A stretch of DNA of 64,000 bases from Vitellaria paradoxa. Its lineage: Eukaryota > Streptophyta > Magnoliopsida > Ericales > Sapotaceae. The notes under the pieces are model-generated. The model saw only the letters and a program-made list of their open reading frames with translations. It was not told the origin of the DNA and did not search any database. Positions within the stretch are counted from its first letter, which is position 1, and every line of letters begins with the position of its first letter. Below, piece after piece: positions 36,865 to 46,058 of the stretch. The translations under genes were made by a program, and so were the position numbers. The stretch lies in assembly GCA_019916065.1 (NCBI GenBank), contig CM034239.1:36666419-36730418 (forward strand), in the 5' to 3' direction.

Positions 36865-37154
36865 TGTTGAAAATTAATTCAACATTTGACCGAGTCTTTG
36901 TTTCTCCTTAATGTTTAGGATTATTCAGTTAGTTTGTTTTGTTATTTACCTAGTCTTTAGGAGCAAATTGAGTCTTGGTTGTTACCAATATGGTAGGAGT
37001 TTGTTAGTTGTTCCTATTTTTATGCCTAGTAGTTCCTTCTTTCGTATTTGTTTAGTGGTTTATAAAAGGCAGTTTGTTAATCAATAAAAGCAGGAGTTCA
37101 ATACTTTACTTCTCAGCATATACTTTGTGAAAGTTTTCTTACCATTTTGTAACA
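36865..37154 (+). repeat. 3' LTR of the gag-only element (290 bp)
   Basis: Begins TGTTGAAAATTAATTCAAC and ends CATTTTGTAACA. It is collinear with the 5' LTR over its whole length. The 200 bases before it contain four near-copies of GAGA(A/T)GTGCTCCA (36670-36800), an untranslated repeat of unknown role. Confidence 0.88.
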
Positions 37155-37944
37155 CCTTTTGGCTTTGTGTTTGAGGTTGATCATCTTCTGGCTCACACCT
37201 TATATTGCTTTGCTATTCACTAACCGAATACATTGCTTTGTTTTGCATTAAGAAATCAGAGTTTGACGAGGGGAAAAAAGGCTTAGAGATGAAATAAATA
37301 AGCTGGTTCAATTACATGGGTGCTTTGATAGCAATGAATCGATCACTTTCATCATATGGGAACTTTGAAAATAACGAATTAAACATTGTCACTAGAGACA
37401 ACAAGAAAAAGTTGATATTTTCGATCCACAATAGAATATATACATATATATATAAATTAAAAAAAAAAGCATAATATAAAATCTTCTCTTTCATATAATT
37501 TGCAAGAAATGCATGATGATGTTAACAATGAACTTACACCGTTTAGCTCCGCATACATAAATGACCAGTGTGATGCAACAAATATGCACAAATCTGAATG
37601 GACATCACATAAAGGAAGAAGAGAACATTATTCCAGAGTCATCAGTAATTGTCTGCAGACTATATTGTCCTTGGAGCTTGGTGTTAGAAAATATAATTAA
37701 TAAAAATTCTGGAATTTGCTTTCAAGGTGTGTTGCAATGACACTTTTCTTAAAGCCTAATTCACCTCCACTAATATCAATTTGGAGTGCGAGATGGGTCG
37801 TGAATCGCTTATTGGATACAATGAAATCGACTGTCTGATTGCATTTTTGCAAAGCGAAATCAAACCAGTCGACAGTCACAAGAGAAAAGAAGCATCAGTC
37901 TTAAAAATAATTTTTCTTTTTTTAATTAGTTTCCAAGATGAATC

Positions 37945-38535
37945 AAGGGACGTGGTTGATCTTCTAGGCTGCACTTTCTTTTTGGATGTGGTTGATCTTT
38001 CTAGGCTGCACTTTCTTTTGTTGCTTTGCTTTTCACTAACCAACTGGAGAAATTGGAAACTAGAGTTTGATGAAGAAATAAGGCTTAGTAGATAATATCG
38101 AAGGAGAGCGTGGCCTGTAATTCAGTGGTTAAGAGTCTCTTCTGTCCGGTCATGACTCGTGTTCGATTCTTCCTCCTTCCCCTTTAAAAAAAAAAAAAAA
38201 AAAACCTTTACCTTTCAAAAAAAAAAAAAGATAATATCAAAGGAGCTTAATTTGACTACAACGAATTGGTCGTCAATTTCATCATAAGGAAATTCTGATG
38301 GCAACAGATTAATTAATGTCATTGGAGACAAAACACGAGAAAAAAAAAAATTAGAGTAGTTATCTAAAAGAGAAATAAGTTAAATCTTTCTTGTCATTAG
38401 AAGGAAAAATATGATGGTTACGATGAAATTACACGGTTCAGTTCAACACATATGTCCGTAGTGTGAGACAACAAATGTGTATAAATCATGTCAACAACCG
38501 ATAAGAGAATGGATGTCTATGAAAGGAAGAAATTA
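37945..38535 (-). repeat. Duplicate of the 5' flank of F-box gene FB3, without the gene
   Basis: This stretch matches about 44370-44785: TTGGTTGCACTTTC-like words, CTTTTGTTGCTTTG, GATGGTTACGATGAAATTAC, GTGTATAAATCATGTCAACA and AGATAAGAGAATG all recur in order. The F-box body that should follow on the lower-coordinate side is absent, so the copy is a truncated remnant of a tandem duplication. It is interrupted by a SINE at 38107-38229, and the segment GTGGTTGATCTT...GCACTTTCTTTT is itself doubled at 37951-38020. Confidence 0.75.
38107..38229 (+). mobile_element. Short tRNA-derived SINE with poly-A tail and 16-bp target-site duplication
   Basis: GATAATATCGAAGGAG at 38091-38106 and GATAATATCAAAGGAG at 38230-38245 flank it. 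The body has box A (GTAATTCAGTGGTTAAGAG, about 38118) and box B (GTGTTCGATTCTTC, about 38159), then two A-runs interrupted by a short CCTTTACCTTTC. The paralogous, uninterrupted site GATAATATGGAAGGAG is at 44481-44496, which proves the insertion and its borders. Confidence 0.88.
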
Positions 38536-38928
38536 AGGAAGATGATTTCTTAATATATATGTAATCAATAATGGAGATGGCGCGTGAGACCAATTGCTTT
38601 TGGTTTGTCCAAAGGTCAATTAACGAACATATTATTTAAGGTACAAATGGGGTATCATTTCCGTCAACATATATGATGCTAGGAATAACCTAAAAAGAAG
38701 CTTCCAATTTCATGGCTGGGTAAGAAATTTGTTTCGGTGAAAGCTAGACGCCTTGTCTCCCACAGTGCTTGGGAGATAGTGTTATAAGTTACCGCATATC
38801 GACTCAGGAGAACGATTATTCTCTCATATAAGAGATAGACTTCCCTCGCCTTATTAATACTTAAATTTTAAGATTGAGACCCTTACTCTTATGTGTGCTC
38901 GTACTTTTTCGCAGATAACATGGATGGT
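38536..38928. other. Spacer in the F-box cluster, nothing recognised
   Basis: No open frame or known repeat was recognised. The right part (38750-38925) does not resemble the X8 gene and marks the breakpoint of the X8 duplicate. Confidence 0.4.
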
Positions 38929-39310
38929 TCGCTTGAATCTTACTGCAATCCGCACTGCTTTCCCACAAGCCCAATCCAGGGGCTGCCTGAAACTCATCGT
39001 GTGGGCTCTGTTCATCAGCTACGTACCACTGCTCAAAGCCCGTACCTAAAACAAGAAAGCTTTACTTACAATTAAGAATGCTGAGACCAAAAAGATATGA
39101 ACAGATCAAATACGTATACAATGAGTAATCACTGGAATGGTGTCAACATTGGTTGATATATAGAGAGCAGATTATCATGTCTTTTTCACGTGGAAATGAT
39201 GCCTCTATTGCTTCATCCCTAATGAGTTCAAATGCGAGGCTTGCGGTTACCCTTTTACCTGATTTTGATGGTACTATCATCATCACAAGCAGCAAAGCAA
39301 GCAAAAGTTA
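38929..39310 (-). pseudogene. X8-domain pseudogene, truncated duplicate of the gene at 32.3-32.8 kb
   Basis: Read on the minus strand it matches exon 2 (first ~120 bases: CAGTGGTACGTAGCTGATGA, CCCAGCC..., TTGTGGGAAAGC), the intron and the 3' part of exon 1 of the X8 gene. The copy lacks the start codon and the first part of the signal peptide (breakpoint near 39310) and the distal part of exon 2 (breakpoint near 38929). An extra G at CCAGGGGCTGCC and a missing C in the CGCACTGCTTTCCC region shift the frame. It marks the far end of the tandem duplication that also gave FB1 and FB2. Confidence 0.82.
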
Positions 39311-40031
39311 TCTTCTATTTTTTTTTATATATTCCCTCCCCCGTCCCCCCCCCCCCCCCAAAAAAAAAAGAATACTTAAAATAATGCCCACTTCTTGGAA
39401 GTATTTTTGGTAGCAGTCAGGGAAATAGGAATCGTTGGCTTGCGTTGCGGGTGTCACATGGATGAAAAAATAGTAAGTGGGTTCCATCGATGTGTTTTTG
39501 TTAGCTTCTCACTTGATTTGATTATAGAGATCAATAAGTGGTGCTCTGCTTTTAATATTCTATCAATCTTATTATTGTTTGCCTAAAAATTAAAAAGATA
39601 ACTAGAGAATTCAAGTCAGTCTCCATTCGCAGCATTAGTTCTGCCAAGTGCTCAGCGATTTGTGTGAATTTATATTCAAATTTAATATTCCAAAGAAAAA
39701 GAAAAAAAAGAACAAGGACAATTGTGACTCGAGATCAGCTAATTAACAAACAAGGACCTACGGAACATGCGTATTCGGATTTACATATACACATGCCTTA
39801 GAAGAATCCTATGATATGGTTTTATTTTACACATCTAAGCAATATAGATATGCATAAGAAAATTCAAATTATATTTATTTAGTGAAGAGCAAAATTACAA
39901 CTATTTTACGGACATTACAAGAGACAGATAAACGTCACACAAAACTCTATCATACAGACAATGCATACATAAGAACGAAAATTACAACTACTGAGATTAT
40001 GAAGAGAAAAGTTATGGCATGGAAGGAGTGT

Positions 40032-41324
40032 CTAGTTTGCATTCAAGCGAATGGGGTCATCAACTGAATTCAGGCAGCCCATGTGAACAAATGCCTGATA
40101 TAAAATTGGCTTCCCTTCAAACATAATCTTGGACGTTCTGTTCTTTGGATCATAAGAGACTAACTTTCCATCTTTATCCCCTACCAAAACATGTCCGTTC
40201 TTCTGAAGACCTACAACTCGAGCCATTCTCTCTCTTATCGAAGGACCCCAAATCATGTATTGTCGCGCCAAATCCAGCCTCGCCGATGGGGCAGAGTAAC
40301 TTCCAATTCTAATGATAAACTCCTTCGTCCAAGACTCTTTCACATTGTATTCTCTCATAACCCAAATCTCGAACTCCAATACCTCATGATTCCATTCATA
40401 AACAAGAGCCAAAGAAAGACAACCTCCTAAAACTGCGAGATGATAGTCGCCCCGATCTCTTGGATGTCCACCACAACGCGGCGATGGAACCACTTGGAAT
40501 TGCTCACCTGCAAGGTCAAATGAAACTATACTTTCCCTAAAAGATCCCCCGTGCTCGGGGGGATGGGGACGAGCCAACCAATGAAGCCTTCCGCTCAGAA
40601 GAGCTGGCGATGATTGTTGTCGAATCTGCAGGTGAGGAAGTGGCTGTCCTACAACTCTCCAGATGTTGCTGCCAAGAGTTAACACTTGGACCTCCGATCT
40701 TTCCCACTCGATGATTCTGGGTGCATAGTGGATTGAAATCATATTGTATCCTTTACAACAGTAGACTAATTTAACCACCTTGTACTCTTTACTCACCGGA
40801 TCAAACCCAAATCCGAAGATTAAATCTTGATCCTCAAACTCCCTGGAATTCGGCAGCTCCCTGTATTCCCTCGTGAGAGGATTGAGTATGTATAGTGGAA
40901 CTTTATAGGAGGAAACCGAAATGCATAGTAAGCCGTTACACGAGCCTACTATATGGAACTTAGGAATCGCATCAGCAAAAGGCATGTCAAGTTGTCTCAC
41001 AACTTGATTGCCCTGCTGCTCATCACACACTTCTTCTGCGTAGTAAAGGTGACTGCGGTTAAGATTGTGGTGGTGAAGAATTAAGGTTGGATTACTCTTG
41101 GTTTTCCGGGATAAGTGGAGTTTGACAAGATAGGGATTATGCGATAACTTCTGCCAGGCTCGGCTTACAGACCGGGATCGCATTTGCGACGATACTGGAA
41201 GCCTCGAAAGTATGTCGAGGATGATAGCACTTGGAAGACTTTCCATCCCCTTTTGTCCCTGTGGCTGATCATCTTCCGCCTCACACGTCCTTTTGTTGCT
41301 TTTCGTTTCACTAGCCAAATACAT
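40032..41324 (-). CDS. FB2: F-box/FBA-domain protein, intact
   Basis: 430 residues, intronless, ATG at 41324. The leader of 26 residues is hydrophilic (SNKRTCEAEDDQPQ), the F-box is at about 27-70 (MESLPSAIILDILSRLP; RSVSRAWQKLSHNP), and the FBA region covers about 120-420: GSCNGLLC 127-134, NPLTREYRELP 148-158, FGFGFDPVSKEYKVV 170-184, GRLHWLARP 245-253, EIWVMREYNVKESW 319-332, SYDPKNRTSKI 390-400. Such proteins join SCF ubiquitin ligases through SKP1 and use the FBA part to choose substrates; relatives regulate immune receptors or pollen recognition, but the target here is unknown. Its closest relatives in the window are FB6 (plus strand) and pseudogene FB1. The flanks also match theirs, so they arose by segmental duplication. 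Whether it is expressed cannot be told. Confidence 0.88.
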   Translation of the reverse strand: MYLASETKSNKRTCEAEDDQPQGQKGMESLPSAIILDILSRLPVSSQMRSRSVSRAWQKLSHNPYLVKLHLSRKTKSNPTLILHHHNLNRSHLYYAEEVCDEQQGNQVVRQLDMPFADAIPKFHIVGSCNGLLCISVSSYKVPLYILNPLTREYRELPNSREFEDQDLIFGFGFDPVSKEYKVVKLVYCCKGYNMISIHYAPRIIEWERSEVQVLTLGSNIWRVVGQPLPHLQIRQQSSPALLSGRLHWLARPHPPEHGGSFRESIVSFDLAGEQFQVVPSPRCGGHPRDRGDYHLAVLGGCLSLALVYEWNHEVLEFEIWVMREYNVKESWTKEFIIRIGSYSAPSARLDLARQYMIWGPSIRERMARVVGLQKNGHVLVGDKDGKLVSYDPKNRTSKIMFEGKPILYQAFVHMGCLNSVDDPIRLNAN

Positions 41325-43175
41325 GACTCGGTGGAGAATAAGAAACCGGAGTTTGATGAAGGAAGAAGTTTAGTAATGAAGGAAGTATGTAGGTTCAGCA
41401 GATTGACATAGTTGTTTTTTAATCTCATTGTGCGGGAACTTTGGTAATAACGAATTAACCAATGTCATTAGACACACAGCGCAAGGAAAAAAAGACAAAA
41501 AAAAAAAAGAATGTGCGGTCCACTCTAGACAAATTTTCTGAAGAAAAAACAACTAAAAATCTTGTTTATATCATTTGAGGGAAACGTGCGATTGTTACAC
41601 TGAATACCATGTCAATTTCTCACAAGGGGGTTAACGATAAACATTAAAGGAATCCGATGTCGATATTTTGCACAACTAAGCAATACATAAGACTACATTT
41701 TGCAGAACTATGTCTTCCAATCCTAGACCATCACGGTTGGCTTTGTATTGTCAGTCGTGGGATGAAACTAAAATGGTTGTTCATATTCTATAGTTCTCAT
41801 TTTCATCTCCTGTTTTGTTTCTCACAGGCCAAATTCGTGACTTGGATCGAGAATAAAAAAAAAAAATACTGCGCGATGAGAACCAAGAAGGTCGGCTTAA
41901 AGGTAAACAAAGCACTGTTGAGCTGATTAATATGCATGGTAACTTTGATAATAACGAATTAAACAATTAATCCATTTGGTAACCATGAATTAATGAACGT
42001 CATCAGATAGGAGCTTTGATAACGAGGAAATGAATCAATGTGGTTACGGACACAAAATGTAAAAAGTTTATGTTGTGTTAGGACCCACTGTATAATAGTT
42101 TTGTGGAAAATAAATTGATTCTTCTCATTCCTTTTGAAGGAAAAGCACCACGGCGCTTGCAAATCCACACCATCAAGTTTCATAATCCATGACCAAATTG
42201 GGATGCTAGCAGTAAATGTGCTTGCACCATGTAAGACTAGACCCAGGGCACATACACGATGCGTGTGAATTTTTTTTTTTTTTTTTTTTTGTCTTAATAA
42301 TCAGTAAAAATATTTTACTTTTACAAATTATGAATATTTACTCAAATTTTCAATTAATTTTTATTTTTTTAATATGTTCTAGATGTTGGTGCATATATGA
42401 TGCATCTAAATTTTTATCTTAAAACTATATACGTATCATCAATTAATTTGTTAATTGTAAGGAAATTAATAAAAGTGAATTAATCAGCATTTAAAGAAAA
42501 TAAAAACAATTACAAAATAGTAGATAGTTAAATTATGAAAACAAATAGGTGAAATTACTTTATTATGTGAAAGTTATAAAAAAAATTACTTTTTAATTGT
42601 ATTCAAGTAAAGGTAGTTATAGGAAGTTAAAGGATATTACGGGAAGAAAAAAAAAAAAAAAAACCTTCACCAAAAATAAGAACGACCAAAAAAGAAGTTT
42701 TACCAAACTTATGAGTTTGGCTTATTAATAGATGTAAGTGACTAAATAGAACAAAGAAACACTATCAATCTGAGGAGGAAACTTGTGGTACTGTCCTGTT
42801 TCTTGTACATTACAAATTAATGAGAGAATTAATCCAATTGAGGCTGCTCACATATAGAACTGAATGAAACCAAATCAGAACCTCAAAGAGGTGTATTTGT
42901 AAGAATGAGAATAACTACCAATTGAGCACTTAGAATATTATCTCAAAAGTTTGTAAGAACTACTAAAAAAACAAAACACACACACACAGACACACAAAAA
43001 TTGACATCCTTTGCTTTTAAGGAGGTTAGTTTTCTTGAGGAAGAGCATTTGAGATGTTGCATGTGGCAGATAAGATCACAAACAACTCATACGTACAAAA
43101 TATTATACAACAACTCAAATTACAAACTGTTCTGGTGAAGAAAAGGGCAAAGTAACGGCAGGATTATCCATGTAT
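41325..43175. other. Spacer between FB2 and FB3, shared with the inverted duplicate; holds an F-box fossil
   Basis: 42770-42960 is repeated in inverse orientation at 59790-59975 (AATCTGAGGAGGAAACT, CTGTTTCTTGTACATTAC, GGCTGCTCACATATAGAA). 41650-41880 matches the inverse of 60090-60420. Within this, 41780-41833 is a relic of an F-box N-terminal leader (see separate entry). 42260-42650 is AT-rich and specific to this side. No intact gene is present. Confidence 0.65.
41780..41833 (-). pseudogene. Fossil of an F-box gene leader (first ~15 codons)
   Basis: On the minus strand, TTGGCCTGTGAGAAACAAAA reads LACEKQN, similar to the FB4 leader FSCEKNRK and the FB2 leader LASETKSN, and the upstream bases match the FB2 5' flank (TATTCTCGATCCAAGTCACG versus TATTCTCCACCGAGTCATG). 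The start codon is lost and no F-box follows. The same fossil is in the inverted copy at 60150-60205, so it is older than that duplication. Confidence 0.55.
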
Positions 43176-44426
43176 CTACGCTACGTTCATGAGAATAGGA
43201 TTATCAACTGAGTTAAGGCAGCCCATGTGAACAATCGTGTGAGACAATTTATAATCAGGAATCCCTTGAAAGATTAGCCTCTTAAACGTTCCCTTCTCTG
43301 CATCATGAGAGACTAAACCTCCATCTCTATACCCTACCAAAATATTCCCATTCTCCAGAAGGCATACAACTTGCGCAATTCTTGCTCCATGAAACTTCCT
43401 GCGAGATCGCGGCCAGTCCGTATTTGGTTTGACATACTGCAGTGAGTAACCTCCAATGACAAATTCCTTTGTCCAAGAATCTTTCACATTGTATTCTTTC
43501 AAAACCCAGATCTCCAATCTCTGATAATCGTAGTGAATAGCTACGCAAAGACACCCCCCTAAAACTGCCAAGTGATAATTGCACCTATAACGATTACTTA
43601 CGTCCCCACAATCAGGTCTTGGAACCTCCTCGAAGATCTCATCGGCAAGGTCGAAAGAAACTATTCTGAACGCAAAAATGTCGTCGTCTCCGTGGGATTG
43701 AGCCAACCAGTGAAGTCTTCCGCTCACAAGAGACGCGAATGATTGTCGAAGCTGCAGCAGAGAAGGTGGTTGTCCTAAAACTCTCCATGTTTTGCTGCCA
43801 AGTGTATACACTAGAACCTCTGACCGCGCCCAATCAATGGCTCTCCTTCCATAGCGATGTAGTTCTCTACTGTATCCCTCACAACAGTAGACAATCTTAA
43901 CCACCTTGTACACACTAGTCTTCGGAAGGAACCCAAATCCAAAAACTACCCCTTGATCTCCAAACTGAGTGGAATTTGGCAGCTCTTTGTATTCTCCCGT
44001 GAGAGGATTGCATATATATGGTGGAGACTTATGGGAGGAAACAGAAATGCATAACAAGCCATTACATGAGCCTATTACATCTATCTGTGGAATTACATCA
44101 TAAAAAGGCAAATGAAGTTCTCTCAAAATTTGATCAGACAAATCTACATAGTAAAGTCGACTGTGGAAATAACTGTTATAATGAAGAATTAGGCACGTAT
44201 TATTGTTCTTAGCTGTCCGGGAGAAGTGCCTTTTGACAAGATATGGATCGTGAGATAACATGTTCCAGTCTCGGCTCACTACCCGGGATTGCATGAGAGA
44301 TGATAAGCGTAGCCTTGAAAGTATGTCCATGGTGATCTCCCTCGGTAGAATTTCCATCCCCCTTTGTGGCTGATCTTCTTGGTTGCACTTTCTTTTGTTG
44401 CTTTGTTCTTCACTAACCAAATCCAT
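43176..44426 (-). CDS. FB3: F-box/FBA-domain protein, intact
   Basis: 416 residues, no intron, ATG at 44426. Leader MDLVSEEQSNKRKC, F-box at about 23-65 (MEILPREITMDILSRL; SRVVSRDWNMLSHDP), GSCNGLLC at 119-126, NPLTGEYKELPNS after it, FGFGFLPKTSVYKVVKIVYCC, GRLHWLAQS, SFDLADEIFEEVPRP, EIWVLKEYNVKDSWTKEF and SHDAEKGTFKRL toward the end. Role as for FB2: SKP1-binding adaptor with an FBA substrate region; substrate unknown. The leader-F-box-FBA design equals FB2, but sequence identity is much lower, so FB2 and FB3 are older paralogues. Its broken inverted copy is FB5 (58729-59579), and its 5' flank alone is repeated at 37945-38535. Confidence 0.88.
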   Translation of the reverse strand: MDLVSEEQSNKRKCNQEDQPQRGMEILPREITMDILSRLRLSSLMQSRVVSRDWNMLSHDPYLVKRHFSRTAKNNNTCLILHYNSYFHSRLYYVDLSDQILRELHLPFYDVIPQIDVIGSCNGLLCISVSSHKSPPYICNPLTGEYKELPNSTQFGDQGVVFGFGFLPKTSVYKVVKIVYCCEGYSRELHRYGRRAIDWARSEVLVYTLGSKTWRVLGQPPSLLQLRQSFASLVSGRLHWLAQSHGDDDIFAFRIVSFDLADEIFEEVPRPDCGDVSNRYRCNYHLAVLGGCLCVAIHYDYQRLEIWVLKEYNVKDSWTKEFVIGGYSLQYVKPNTDWPRSRRKFHGARIAQVVCLLENGNILVGYRDGGLVSHDAEKGTFKRLIFQGIPDYKLSHTIVHMGCLNSVDNPILMNVA

Positions 44427-46058
44427 GACTCACTTGAGAAATTGGAAACCAGAGTTTGGCGAAGAAAAAAAGGCACAGTAGATAATATGGAAGGAGCTTG
44501 ATTTGATAACAACGAATTGGTCGTCAATTTCATTAGATGGGAATTTTAATAGCAACAGATTAATCAATGTCATTAGAGACAAAACACAGAAAAATTTAGA
44601 ATTGTTTTCTGAAAGAAAAATAATATAAAATCTTGCACGTCATTATTAGAAGGAAATACGTGATGGTTACGATGAAATTACACGGTTCAATTCAGCACAT
44701 ATGTCCACAGTGTGAGACAACATATGTGTATAAATCATGTCAACAACAGATAAGAGAATGAATGTCTTGGAAAGGAAGAAAGGAACATGATTCTTAGCAT
44801 AAATGTTAAGTATAGCGTCATTTCGATTAAACCAGTTTTAAACCAGGATGGCTCACATTCCACGTATCCAATCAAGAAAGTATCGCAATTTAATGTGCCG
44901 CAGGTTATAGCATCAATTAGAAACATAAGATGTTCAACTGTTAGTAAAATGACCCAAACGGTGAATGGATAGTCTAGATGTGTGGGCAAGGAAGCTGGTT
45001 TTGTCCACAACAGTTAAAAAATCTGGGCTGAAAATTAAGGAATTCATTCATTGATGTTCATTAATCAGTACGAAGATGTGGTAACTGTCCTTAATTAATG
45101 AAGCCAAATTCCTTGTTAGAATGCTGCTGCATCATTCAAAGGCATGACTCCAAAAAATAGAAAACAAAATTATACAGTAGGCATGGAGCCTATCAAATCA
45201 ATATTTCAAACGTTGATTGTGGGGGAACAAAGTTTCCACTGCTGTCTTATATTCTTTAAGTTGGGTTGATAAGGTGAATTGAGCGGTACACCTTAAAGAA
45301 TAGAAGGTCAAGGGTTTGAATTAGGGAGGAGGTCAAGGGTTTGAATTAGGGAGGCACACCCTGAAGAGGAATGACAAATTAATAAGCAATATCTTGCATG
45401 GGCTGGACTAAGACGAAAGTCTTATCAGGGCAACCCTGTTGCCGACAGTTATAACTGATTTGCTGTAATACATTCATCCTAGTATGTTGGTTGAGGATGC
45501 AGCTTCTGTTATGCTCCTGTTTAAGGTTTAGGATACTTTGGATGCTTTATATTGCTAGCTATTGGGCGGCGAATACCAAGGAGCTGGGATATTGAGTGAC
45601 TATTAGAAGATATTCATGTCAGCGTGAAATGTAGAACATGAGGAAAAACTCGATTTTATATAATCTCATGGAAAATATAATCCATGATAAAAATGAATTG
45701 AGGAAGGGGATTTATGTATCAGAACCCAACTCCAAGGTTTTGTTGAGTTGAACACAGAGTTGCTTGAATAGTTTTCGATTCATACATTGCTTGCAAGAAC
45801 AGATACAAGTTAAGTAAGTAGGCATTGATTGCCTAATATATGAAACCAGTGCAACTAGTTTTCCAGTAAATAACGATCTTTAAAAATCACATCAGGGAAT
45901 TAATTTGAAATATAAAAAAGAAATCCGAACTTGAAAGTTTGTCTTAGTTCACTAGAAAATAAGTAAAATAACTTCCTTGCTTGCAACAGGAACTAGAACA
46001 ATGTAAAGAAGAAGAAAGATTATCTATTTTACTAAACCGAAATGTAAAGCAGCAATAT
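44427..46058. other. Spacer between FB3 and FB4
   Basis: 44427-44785 is the FB3 5' flank repeated at 37945-38535. 45305-45355 has a direct repeat of AGGTCAAGGGTTTGAATTAG in a weakly SINE-like stretch (about 45250-45480; possible box A GTTGATAAGGTGAATTGAGC and box B GGGTTTGAATTAG); I could not find a target-site duplication. The rest is featureless. Confidence 0.5.

Larger units (their letters stand above)
35450..37154 (+). mobile_element. Gag-only LTR retroelement (TR-GAG-like), structurally complete, 5-bp TSD
   Basis: The 5' LTR is 35450-35738, the primer-binding site 35739-35751 (TGGTATTAGAGCC), a single gag gene 35794-36657, a polypurine tract near 36854-36864 (AAGGGAGGA) and the 3' LTR 36865-37154. 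Flanks CCTTT at 35445-35449 and 37155-37159 form the target-site duplication; the first bases TG of the 5' LTR have been reduced to A. The interior is only about 1.1 kb and has no protease, integrase, reverse transcriptase or RNase H. It matches the class called TR-GAG: terminal repeats plus gag, depending on a copia element for pol functions. It sits in the leader of F-box pseudogene FB1, in the opposite orientation. Confidence 0.9.
34222..37233 (-). pseudogene. FB1: F-box/FBA pseudogene, three in-frame nonsense codons, leader split by an LTR element
   Basis: On the minus strand the body runs 35445-34222 without a frameshift and is collinear with FB2. It has the F-box (ESLPSAITLDILSRLP, RSRFVSRAWLML), the FBA signature GSCNGLLC, FGFGFDPVSNE, GRLHWLAHP, EIWVMKEYNVKESW and an end matching FB2. 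Three sense codons have become stops: after PFSHMIS (AAG to TAG), in FDPVSNE-stop-KVV (TAC to TAG), and in RLQI-stop-REL. The N-terminal leader (MYSVSE, then a further stop, then EPEDDQPQTQSQK) is at 37233-37155, cut off by the gag-only element at 35450-37154. The simple pattern of substitutions suggests fairly recent loss. The longest remaining open part, 190 codons at 34222-34794, is not expected to be made. Confidence 0.85.

Noticed and set aside
38107..38175. tRNA gene call on the segment with A and B boxes
   Set aside because: It has no cloverleaf that I could close, is followed by A-runs and is bracketed by a target-site duplication with an empty paralogous site, so it is a SINE.
42960..43000. 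CRISPR-like or other regular spaced repeat
   Set aside because: Only simple CA-type and A-rich microsatellites occur; no array of equal repeats and spacers exists in the window.
45250..45480. SINE with box A and box B
   Set aside because: The boxes are weak, the direct repeat of AGGTCAAGGGTTTGAATTAG confuses the structure, and no target-site duplication was found; mentioned only within the spacer entry.
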